A stretch of DNA of 5,980 nucleotides from Deltaproteobacteria bacterium (GTDB taxonomy: Bacteria; Desulfobacterota; Binatia; UBA9968). Each line of letters starts with the position of its first letter. Position 1 is the first letter of the stretch. Below are positions 1 to 5,225 of the stretch, one piece after another. The stretch lies in contig JACPFH010000109.1 of assembly GCA_016183075.1 (NCBI GenBank), positions 1 through 5,980 of the forward strand. The letters are read 5' to 3'. Below the pieces are notes generated by a model. It was not told the origin of the DNA. It saw only the letters and a list, made by a program, of their open reading frames with translations, and did not search any database. Both the position numbers and the translations under genes were made by a program.

Positions 1-252
1 TTCTTCGGCAGCCATGAGATAACCGAGCGCGCCGCAAAGTAACGCGCCAGTTATAGCCCCTACGGGTACGCCTTGGCCTTCGCTGATGTTGTGATTGCGC
101 GAATTGTGGGCGATGATGCCCCCCGCAGCAGCTCCGGCCGTGGCGCAAATCGCGGCGCCTGTGAGCGCGGCTTTCTGGCGGTATGTCAACTGGGCACAAC
201 CGCTTATGAAAAAAATGGCGATCAGCAACGGCGCGAGATGTCGTTTTTTCAC
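1..252 (-). CDS. Glycine-zipper lipoprotein, N-terminal part (C-terminus beyond window)
   Basis: Partial gene; the first 84 residues are in the window and the frame is still open at the left edge. The start is GTG at 250-252, supported by a strong Shine-Dalgarno AGGAGGG (261-267 on the opposite strand) 8 nt upstream. The protein begins MKKRH, followed by a hydrophobic stretch and a lipobox ISGC with the lipidated Cys at residue 19, so it should be exported and lipid-anchored. Residues about 28-80 are rich in Gly and Ala with small residues at intervals (LTGAA, TAGAAAGG, VGAITGALLCGALGY), the pattern of glycine-zipper domains that pack in or against membranes. In known families this zipper often precedes an OmpA-like peptidoglycan-binding domain. 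That domain would lie outside the window, so an OmpA-family lipoprotein is only a guess. Alternatives are small Rick_17kDa/YmgG-like lipoproteins. Confidence is high for an exported lipoprotein, low for a specific family. Confidence 0.8.
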   Translation of the reverse strand, partial: MKKRHLAPLLIAIFFISGCAQLTYRQKAALTGAAICATAGAAAGGIIAHNSRNHNISEGQGVPVGAITGALLCGALGYLMAAEE

Positions 253-463
253 GAACTCTACCCTCCTATAGCTGAATTCGTTTGCTCCGGCAGCGCACAC
301 TGCTTCTCAAATAGGCTCCGGATCCGCTCCATCTTCCCGATGAGGTGAACACCCGATTTACATTAAAAACGGGTCACCGCCTTATATCAACTGGTAGCGC
401 GGCTGTCAAGAAGAAAAATTGAAACGAAACTCCTGGAAATTCAAAAGGTTAAGCAATCTTGGT
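253..463. other. Intergenic region between two minus-strand genes
   Basis: No reading frame here looks coding. It holds the lipoprotein Shine-Dalgarno at 261-267 and one imperfect hairpin (344-378, listed separately). I could not find a convincing -35/-10 pair for the lipoprotein gene. The gap suggests the lipoprotein and the M24 gene are separate units, although read-through on the minus strand is possible because no strong terminator is visible. Confidence 0.5.
344..378 (-). terminator. Imperfect hairpin downstream of the M24 gene, weak terminator candidate
   Basis: GGTG (344-347) pairs with CACC (375-378). After a 3-nt bulge, ACCCG (351-355) pairs with CGGGT (370-374), then TTT (357-359) with AAA (366-368) around an A-A mismatch; the loop is 6 nt. 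It lies about 85 nt past the M24 stop codon. There is no U-tract on either strand, so intrinsic termination is doubtful. Confidence 0.2.
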
Positions 464-1666
464 TTAACCGAGCTCGACGATCTTTTCCGGGTATTTGTGT
501 AGACGTTCAACAACACCTTGCTCGCCGATCAGGAAATTGTCGCAGATCGTATTGAAGGCCAGGCCGGTGAGATAGGTGGGGTGACAGGTGAGATTCATGT
601 TTTTCCGAATAGGCATCGGCTCATCGAACCGGACCAGAGGGCGTTCGACCAGGTCATAACCCTGGCCGTGGCAATAGAGTCTCTCCTCTTCCGGCTTACC
701 ATGCTTGCGCAGAAACCCGTTGTAGGAATCCCAGATGTCTTTGCACGAGGCTCCAGGCTTCAACAGGCTTAACGTAAGTTTGCGCGCCTCAAGCAGAACG
801 GTGAACTCGTCGAGCATTTCCCGGGGCGCCCTGCCAAGCACGCAGGTCCGGCTGATCTCGGTATAAAACCCGCCGGGACCATTGCTCTCGACGAGGAGCG
901 TGAACATGTCGCCTTTTCGCAGAGCCCGGTTTTGAAGGTGGCGGTTGCCCCAGGCAACAGGCTCCCCCGGTGCGTGGGAGCTGCATAGAAACAACCCTTG
1001 CTCGCCGCCATGATCGAGGACGAAATGTTCGGCGACGGCGGCAATCTCGATCTCCCGCTTTCCCGGCGCGACCGCCTTCATCGCCGCCTCGACCGCGCCG
1101 TCTTGTACTGCGGCGGTGCGCCGGATGTGCGCGATTTCCCCTTCGCTCTTGATTACCTTGATCGAGTCCACCATATCGGTCGCATCCACCAACTTCGAAT
1201 TCGCGAGACGACCGCTTCGCAGATGATCGATAAGCGAGACGGGCAGCGTCCCGCGCCCGACCAGGCCGATCGTCCCGCGGGCATAGGGCTCGAGAGTTTT
1301 CGCGGCCAGTTCCGCATCGTAAGCGAGCGTGTAGTACGCGCTGGAGAAGTACGGAGCCCCCAGCACCCTTTTCACACCCCGCCGTAGCCAGTTGCCTTCT
1401 GGCGGCAACTGTTGATCCTCGCCAAATCTCGTCTGGACGATGACCGTCATGCTGTCTTTCCTTGGAAAGATGACGGTCTGCGGATACCCGTGGGTCGCGG
1501 GCAAATCAGTGAAATACTTCACGTAGCCGCCCATGAAATCATTATTGTTCTGCATGAGCAGAACGTCGATCTCACGTTCCTCCATCGCTGCCCGGACTAA
1601 GGCCCAGCGCCGTTCGAGCTCCTCGGTCGATATGGGGTGGTGGAGCCGCTCGGATGGACTGGTCAT
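464..1666 (-). CDS. M24-fold (aminopeptidase P/creatinase-like) protein lacking canonical metal ligands
   Basis: 400 residues, a normal length for two-domain M24 proteins. Start ATG (1664-1666) was chosen because AAGGAG (1673-1678) lies 6 nt upstream; a further in-frame ATG at 1774 would add 36 Arg-rich residues with no ribosome site and run through the promoter. Residues about 15-165 are the creatinase-type N-terminal domain and about 170-395 the pita-bread catalytic domain (IKSEGEIAHIRR at 172-183, HGQGYD at 333-338, ERPLVR at 341-346). Aligned by motif to E. coli PepP, the five metal ligands D260, D271, H354, E383 and E406 become E260, E270, Y337, H362 and C375. It is therefore unlikely to be an ordinary dimanganese Xaa-Pro aminopeptidase. 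Creatinase is a known metal-free hydrolase of this fold, acting on C-N bonds of small molecules, and its catalytic His may correspond to H231 or H243 here. No signal peptide, so cytoplasmic. Substrate unknown. The fold call is strong; the loss of peptidase activity is inferred. Confidence 0.88.
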   Translation of the reverse strand: MTSPSERLHHPISTEELERRWALVRAAMEEREIDVLLMQNNNDFMGGYVKYFTDLPATHGYPQTVIFPRKDSMTVIVQTRFGEDQQLPPEGNWLRRGVKRVLGAPYFSSAYYTLAYDAELAAKTLEPYARGTIGLVGRGTLPVSLIDHLRSGRLANSKLVDATDMVDSIKVIKSEGEIAHIRRTAAVQDGAVEAAMKAVAPGKREIEIAAVAEHFVLDHGGEQGLFLCSSHAPGEPVAWGNRHLQNRALRKGDMFTLLVESNGPGGFYTEISRTCVLGRAPREMLDEFTVLLEARKLTLSLLKPGASCKDIWDSYNGFLRKHGKPEEERLYCHGQGYDLVERPLVRFDEPMPIRKNMNLTCHPTYLTGLAFNTICDNFLIGEQGVVERLHKYPEKIVELG

Positions 1667-1683
1667 GAGGTACTCCTTATCTT

Positions 1684-1713
1684 GAGCGCGCGCCCGCTCT
1701 CGCCGTTTTTTTT
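1684..1713. other. GC-rich hairpin plus 8-nt T/A homopolymer in the M24 leader
   Basis: GAGCG (1684-1688) and CGCTC (1695-1699) form a 5-bp stem with a 6-nt loop, followed on the plus strand by TCGCCG and then eight Ts (1706-1713). On the minus strand this is the M24 mRNA leader: an A8 tract, then the hairpin, ending 5 nt before the Shine-Dalgarno. It might tune translation of the M24 gene, or act as a poor plus-strand terminator. The spacing between stem and T-tract is longer than is typical for an intrinsic terminator. Confidence 0.25.
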
Positions 1714-1719
1714 GGCCGG

Positions 1720-1749
1720 AGCGTATCCGATAACGGCGCGTTATGTCAA
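1720..1749 (-). promoter_or_regulatory. Candidate sigma70 promoter of the M24 gene
   Basis: On the minus strand a perfect -35 hexamer TTGACA occupies 1749-1744. A weak -10, TACGCT (1725-1720, three of six matches), follows at an 18-nt spacing. Transcription would begin near 1713, giving a leader of about 45 nt before the ATG at 1666. The -35 is convincing; the -10 is poor, as expected for a promoter that needs an activator or is only moderately active. Confidence 0.4.
1730..1744. promoter_or_regulatory. Perfect inverted repeat, operator candidate in the divergent M24/glycosyltransferase region
   Basis: ATAACG-GCG-CGTTAT: two perfect 6-bp arms around a 3-bp spacer. It sits between the -35 and -10 candidates of the M24 promoter, touching the -35, and 33 bp upstream of the glycosyltransferase start. 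A dimeric regulator bound here would block the M24 promoter and could also affect the divergent gene. No cognate regulator can be named. Confidence 0.4.
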
Positions 1750-1776
1750 CCGGAGCGTGGCTTCCATGGCGCAATT

Positions 1777-3408
1777 ATGGTACGTAAAGCTCTTATGTTC
1801 CAATCTCCATCTCGTCTCCAGGATGTTGCGTGTCTTTGGGTTTTTGCCTTGCTTTGTCTTATTGTCTTGTTCGCCAATCTGGGAAGCGCAGCGCTCTTCG
1901 AGCCCGACGAAGGGAGGAATGCTGAAGTCGGGCGGGAGATTCTCTTGCTCAAGGATTGGGTGACCCCTCACTATAATTTTATCCCGCGGCTGGACAAGCC
2001 CATCTTTTTCTACTGGCTCGTCGCGTGGTCGCAAAAACTCTTCGGGCTCTCGGAATGGTCGGCTCGCCTGCCCTCCGTTCTATTCGGACTGGCGGGCGTG
2101 TTCCTGGTCTACCGACTGGCGCGAACGCTGCTGGGTCCGTGGGAGGGCTTATGGAGCGGCCTCATTCTGGTAACCAGCTTTGAGTATTTTATTCTTTCTC
2201 GCACCGTTATCTTGGACATGACCTTGACTTTTTTTATCACCCTTTCCCTTGGCGCCTTCTGGTGGGCCCGGCACGCGGATCGTAGCGGAACGAAAAAAAC
2301 ATTTTACCTGTTGATGTACGGCGCGATGGGATGCGCCACGCTCGTGAAGGGGCCGATCGGCGTGCTTCTTCCCGGGATGGTAATTTTCGTCTATCTCCTC
2401 GTGGGCAAGAAATGGTCTATCTTGCGGGAAATGGAGCTGCCTCTTGGCGCCGCGATTTTTTTCCTGGTGGCGACGCCTTGGTATCTGTGGGCGGAGTGGC
2501 GAAACCCGGGATACCTTCGGTACTTTTTCCTGCACGAAAACATCCTTCGTTTTTCGTCCGACTATTTTGAACAGGGCAAGCCCTGGTATTATTTTTTTCT
2601 GGTCCTGGCTATCGGCCTTCTTCCCTGGACCTTTCTCATCCCCTCCGTCGTTAAAGATTTATGGAAAGGACCGCCCGATGATAAGCGCCTTTTTCTGATC
2701 CTGTGGGCAGTCCTGCCATTCCTGTTTTTTTCCCTTTCCCATTGGCTCCTGTCTCTTCCGTTGATCACTCTCATCGTGCTGCTGCTTACCTTTGTCCTGT
2801 TGCGCCTCGGGCCGAGCGTGTTCGCCCTGCCTCTTCCGGACCCCGTCTACCATGTCTCGCAGGCCATTCCCTTCTGGCTGCCGGCGATCCTTCTTTCCCT
2901 TTCCATCATTGTCGTGTTGACCCTATGGACCAACTTAGGGTCGAAACGAGCCCGTTTCTATCTGGTGTCCTGCGCGAGCTGCGCTCTTTTCTTTTTCTTC
3001 CTGCACCACGTGATAGCCGCGGTCTCCGGGATTCGCTCCTCCAAGGAGCTCGCCGAAAAATCCGCCGCCCTCATCCGCGCGGAAGATCAGATCGCCGTTT
3101 ACGACACCTATCTCTCCAGCCTGCCCTTCTACCTGGGAGCGCAGAAACCGATATGGGCGGTGTGGTCGGGGAAAAAAAGCGGTATCCTCGGCAGCCATTA
3201 CGTGGCTGTGAAAAAGCCTCCGCCGGCGCCGGGATATGGCAAGGTCCTTGTCACTTTTGAGGAGTTCTCTCAGGCTCGGAAGGAATCTAACGGGAGAGTG
3301 CTGGTTTTCGTAAAAGAAAAAAATCTCTCTCACCTGAGCGAGCGCTTTGGGGTCATGCCAAAAAGGCTCCTCCAGGTGGATGAGATAGTCCTGGTAACCA
3401 ACCGATGA
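1777..3408 (+). CDS. GT83/ArnT-like polyprenyl-phosphate glycosyltransferase (GT-C fold membrane protein)
   Basis: 543 residues, close to the usual length of ArnT-type enzymes (about 550). The family transfers a sugar from a polyprenyl-phosphate carrier to lipid A, protein or another envelope acceptor on the periplasmic side of the inner membrane. TM1 is about 18-36. The first periplasmic loop carries the hallmark FEPDEGRNAEVGRE (41-54), whose D44/E45 is the expected catalytic acid site, then DKP (73-75) and ARLPSVLFG (96-104). SRTVILDMTLTFF (141-153) supplies the second conserved Asp, D147. KGPIG (191-195), FLHENILRF (251-259) and the KPWYYF segment (268-273) are also family-typical. About 12 membrane spans are followed by a soluble C-terminal domain (about 420-543). 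FFSLS (317-321) is present, but the usual KLPxYILPxxP motif after it is not visible. No Shine-Dalgarno precedes ATG 1777, and the in-frame ATG at 1795 is equally possible. Acceptor and sugar are unknown. Single gene, divergent from the M24 gene. Confidence 0.85.
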   Translation: MVRKALMFQSPSRLQDVACLWVFALLCLIVLFANLGSAALFEPDEGRNAEVGREILLLKDWVTPHYNFIPRLDKPIFFYWLVAWSQKLFGLSEWSARLPSVLFGLAGVFLVYRLARTLLGPWEGLWSGLILVTSFEYFILSRTVILDMTLTFFITLSLGAFWWARHADRSGTKKTFYLLMYGAMGCATLVKGPIGVLLPGMVIFVYLLVGKKWSILREMELPLGAAIFFLVATPWYLWAEWRNPGYLRYFFLHENILRFSSDYFEQGKPWYYFFLVLAIGLLPWTFLIPSVVKDLWKGPPDDKRLFLILWAVLPFLFFSLSHWLLSLPLITLIVLLLTFVLLRLGPSVFALPLPDPVYHVSQAIPFWLPAILLSLSIIVVLTLWTNLGSKRARFYLVSCASCALFFFFLHHVIAAVSGIRSSKELAEKSAALIRAEDQIAVYDTYLSSLPFYLGAQKPIWAVWSGKKSGILGSHYVAVKKPPPAPGYGKVLVTFEEFSQARKESNGRVLVFVKEKNLSHLSERFGVMPKRLLQVDEIVLVTNR

Positions 3409-3425
3409 CCCGCTGCCCAATTCGC

Positions 3426-3455
3426 TGGGGGTTCACCGGACGTTGAAACACCCCA
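3426..3455. terminator. Bulged hairpin between convergent genes, possible bidirectional terminator
   Basis: TGGGG (3426-3430) pairs with CCCCA (3451-3455). After a one-base bulge GTT pairs with AAC, then after another bulge CA pairs with TG; the loop is 8 nt, for 10 bp in total. It occupies the 59-bp gap between the glycosyltransferase stop and the LysR stop, where a shared terminator is expected. No U-tract follows directly on either strand, so the call is weak. Confidence 0.3.
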
Positions 3456-3467
3456 TTGACGGTCTGT

Positions 3468-4364
3468 TCACTTTTGGCTTTTGTTGCGCCGCTGGCGCAG
3501 GAGAGCAAGAAAATCGCGGGCATGGGCGGAGAGGGGGCTCTCCTTAGGGTAAATGATGTAGCTATGCCCCTCCAGTTTTAACCCTTGTAGCTTGATAATC
3601 TTGAAATCGCCTTTTCTAATGTCGGACTCCACGGCGTCGCGAAACAAAAGCCCGACGCCGAATTTCTTTTTGACAACGGCCTTCACCGCCTCCGGCGAGT
3701 CGCAACGCATGGCGATATTGGGCTTAAATCCCTGGCTTTGGAGTTCTCGCAGGAGCCCGTTGGCTATGCCTCCCTTCCTTATGATGATGGGCGTGCCTCC
3801 GATATCAGACACGAGCACTCGTCTTCTCTTCGTCAGGGGATGCGTTGGCGAGGCGAAGGCCACCAACTTCTCCGGGCGAAGAGACTCTGCTTCAAGCCGG
3901 GGAGACTGGGGAAGGCTGCCGGCCACGGCGATATCTATTTCGCCTTTGAGAATCATTTCTTCTATCGCGAGCGCGTTGCCGGTTCTCAGCGTGACGTCCA
4001 CCGTTGGATGCGTCCTATTAAAGGTTGTCAGGAGCGGGGGAAGAAATACCGCGGAGTGGGTGTAAGTTCCTCCCACTGTGAGCGATTCGGCCCCTGGCTG
4101 AGCCAACTTAATGTCAAAGTTCTCTCCTAGCTTTTGGACCTGGGAGAGGATCACCCGCGCATAGTTCAGGCATAGTTGTCCCTTCTCCGTAAGCTCGATG
4201 CCGATATTGCTTTTCGTATAAAGTCTCGCCCCCAGGGCTTCCTCTAGTAGCTTGAGCTGTCGGGAGACCGAAGGCTGGCTGATGCGTAGCTCCCCAGCGG
4301 CCTTCGTGAAGGTACGGTGTCTTGCGACTTGGGCAAGGATTCTGAGCTGATGCAGTGTCACCAT
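3468..4364 (-). CDS. LysR-family transcriptional regulator
   Basis: 298 residues, the standard size for the family. Start ATG (4362-4364) is preceded by AGGAG (4374-4378) at 9 nt. The N-terminal winged helix-turn-helix spans about 3-62: LRILAQVARHRTFTKAAGEL, then the recognition helix around SQPSVSRQLKLLEEALGARLY and the wing ending LTEKG. A linker helix (about 63-88) leads to a periplasmic-binding-protein-like effector domain (about 94-290), with TVGGTYTHSAVFLPPLL at its start, GEIDIAVAG (141-149) and VKKKFGVGLLF (231-241). It should act as a DNA-bound tetramer responding to a small ligand. The effector cannot be told from sequence. LysR regulators usually face a divergent target, but here the upstream gene (vapC) lies on the same strand, so no target is evident. 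Repeat copy A lies in its upstream region (51-126 bp from the start codon) and may overlap its promoter. Confidence 0.93.
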   Translation of the reverse strand: MVTLHQLRILAQVARHRTFTKAAGELRISQPSVSRQLKLLEEALGARLYTKSNIGIELTEKGQLCLNYARVILSQVQKLGENFDIKLAQPGAESLTVGGTYTHSAVFLPPLLTTFNRTHPTVDVTLRTGNALAIEEMILKGEIDIAVAGSLPQSPRLEAESLRPEKLVAFASPTHPLTKRRRVLVSDIGGTPIIIRKGGIANGLLRELQSQGFKPNIAMRCDSPEAVKAVVKKKFGVGLLFRDAVESDIRKGDFKIIKLQGLKLEGHSYIIYPKESPLSAHARDFLALLRQRRNKSQK

Positions 4365-4414
4365 AACCTAGTTCTCCTGCCAAACTCAGTCGAGCACGCC
4401 CGCAGGTTCACCTT

Positions 4415-4490
4415 TTACCTCACAGCTTCCCCAAGAGGCAACCACTAAAAACCGTATAACCGTCATTACAAATAGGTATGGGGTATCTTC
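4415..4490 (+). repeat. Direct repeat copy A (76 bp), between lysR-type gene and vapC
   Basis: Aligns over 76 columns to 5291-5365 with 64 identities, 11 substitutions and one 1-bp gap (hand alignment). The best-conserved blocks are TTACCTCAC at one end, ACCGTATAACCG, CATTACAAAT and ATCTTC at the other end. It is in the same orientation as copy B. It lies in the region upstream of the LysR-type gene. No target-site duplication or terminal inverted repeat was found at its ends. Confidence 0.75.
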
Positions 4491-4534
4491 CGGAACCGCT
4501 TCTTGCTCTTCTACCCCCGGCAACGGGATCTCCC

Positions 4535-4556
4535 GCGAGGCGGACGCAATCCTCGC
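4535..4556 (-). terminator. Hairpin just downstream of vapC, weak terminator candidate
   Basis: GCGAGG (4535-4540) and CCTCGC (4551-4556) form a perfect 6-bp stem with a 10-nt loop, beginning 3 nt after the vapC stop codon. No T-tract follows on the minus strand, so it may only stabilise the mRNA 3' end. Confidence 0.3.
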
Positions 4557-4558
4557 CT

Positions 4559-4957
4559 TTAAGCCGTCCTTATATTCTCCACGACGATTCCGAGCGCGGG
4601 CGCCCGTGAAAGCGGTCCGTCTGCGGTTAGCAAGGGAACGTCGTACAGACGCGCCGCAGCCACGTAGAACGCGTCGTATGCGCTTACGTTATGGCGACGG
4701 CGCCAAGCTTCGCGGAGGAGGATCCTGTGCGGGATCCGGTCGACCTGCCAGTCGGCCAGATCCTGGAGCGCCAATCGAGCCCGATTCTCTTCGAGTCGGT
4801 AGCCCAGAACGGCCCTGCGCAAGACCGAAAGCACCTCGACGTCAAGAAGTTCCGGCGCGACCAGCAGAGATCCTTCAATCGCGGCAGCGACCTTGGCTCC
4901 CACGCTCGTCCGCAACAGGAACTCAGCGGCCGCGGACGCGTCGATCACATACGGCAT
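4559..4957 (-). CDS. vapC: VapC-type PIN-domain toxin ribonuclease
   Basis: 132 residues, typical of VapC toxins, which are Mg2+-dependent endoribonucleases that cut tRNA or rRNA when freed from the antitoxin. The four acidic catalytic residues of the PIN fold are all visible: D6 in VIDAS, E41 in LDVEVLSVLRR, D95 in SAYDAFYVA and D113 in LLTADG. The protein is full length with no frameshift, so the toxin looks active. The ATG (4955-4957) overlaps the antitoxin stop codon by one base (TGATG on the minus strand). No separate Shine-Dalgarno stands out, so translation is probably coupled to the antitoxin. The module is more GC-rich in appearance than the adjacent repeats and intergenic DNA, and is bracketed by direct repeats, which fits acquisition as a cassette; that is inference. 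Confidence 0.92.
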   Translation of the reverse strand: MPYVIDASAAAEFLLRTSVGAKVAAAIEGSLLVAPELLDVEVLSVLRRAVLGYRLEENRARLALQDLADWQVDRIPHRILLREAWRRRHNVSAYDAFYVAAARLYDVPLLTADGPLSRAPALGIVVENIRTA

Positions 4958-5190
4958 CAGCTAAGCTCGGCATCGCGTAGTCGCCGTTCCTCCTCCAGCA
5001 GTGACGCCGCGGAGATGCCGAGATTGGTAATAGGGCGTTTGGCCAAACGCTCATGCCATTCGGTCCTCGCCAGCTCGCGTTCCACCGCGGAGAGAACCAC
5101 CTCGCCGATCGTGCATTTTCGCCTTCTCGCGTAACGGCGCAAGCGCTGATGCATGGAAGCCGGAATGTTTTTCACTTGCAGGTTTGCCAT
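4957..5190 (-). CDS. vapB: VapB-type ribbon-helix-helix antitoxin
   Basis: 77 residues starting at ATG 5188-5190 (MANLQVKNIP). Residues 3-9 form the probable DNA-contacting beta strand (NLQVKNI). Two helices follow (about 12-24 and 28-41, TIGEVVLSAVERELA), giving a ribbon-helix-helix domain of the FitA/VapB kind. The C-terminal tail (about 42-77), rich in Glu and Arg (LLEEERRLRDAEL), should wrap around and neutralise the toxin. The upstream in-frame ATG at 5215-5217 would add nine residues (MLQACHIHA) but lies within the -35/-10 spacer, so it was rejected. There is no Shine-Dalgarno before the chosen start; the promoter geometry suggests a leaderless mRNA. It is the first gene of a two-gene operon with the toxin and probably autoregulates it. 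Confidence 0.88.
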   Translation of the reverse strand: MANLQVKNIPASMHQRLRRYARRRKCTIGEVVLSAVERELARTEWHERLAKRPITNLGISAASLLEEERRLRDAELS

Positions 5191-5225
5191 AGCATGGATA
5201 TGGCATGCCTGAAGCATGCTGTCAA
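5191..5225 (-). promoter_or_regulatory. vapBC promoter with phased GCATG operator
   Basis: On the minus strand, TTGACA (5225-5220, perfect -35), a 17-nt spacer and CATATC (5202-5197, three of six -10 matches) place transcription start at about 5190, the A of the vapB start codon. The same stretch contains GCATG at 5192-5196, 5203-5207 and 5214-5218, exactly 11 bp apart. The middle and right sites are the perfect palindromes GGCATGCC (5202-5209) and AGCATGCT (5213-5220). This is what one expects of an operator to which several antitoxin dimers bind on one face of the helix, occluding RNA polymerase. Confidence 0.6.

Noticed and set aside
73..348. Plus-strand 91-codon frame over the lipoprotein
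   Set aside because: No ribosome site or recognisable protein; the opposite strand has a strong Shine-Dalgarno, signal peptide and lipobox.
1667..1774. 36-residue N-terminal extension of the M24 protein
   Set aside because: It has no ribosome site, is Arg-rich and covers the promoter candidate; ATG 1664-1666 has AAGGAG at 6 nt and matches the start of the fold.
2703..3260. 185-codon plus-strand frame inside the glycosyltransferase gene
   Set aside because: Shadow in another frame; low-complexity Pro/Arg/Ser composition, while the main frame carries all family motifs and membrane spans.
4691..5134. 147-codon plus-strand frame opposite vapBC
   Set aside because: Antisense shadow; VapB and VapC on the minus strand are clear with all catalytic residues.
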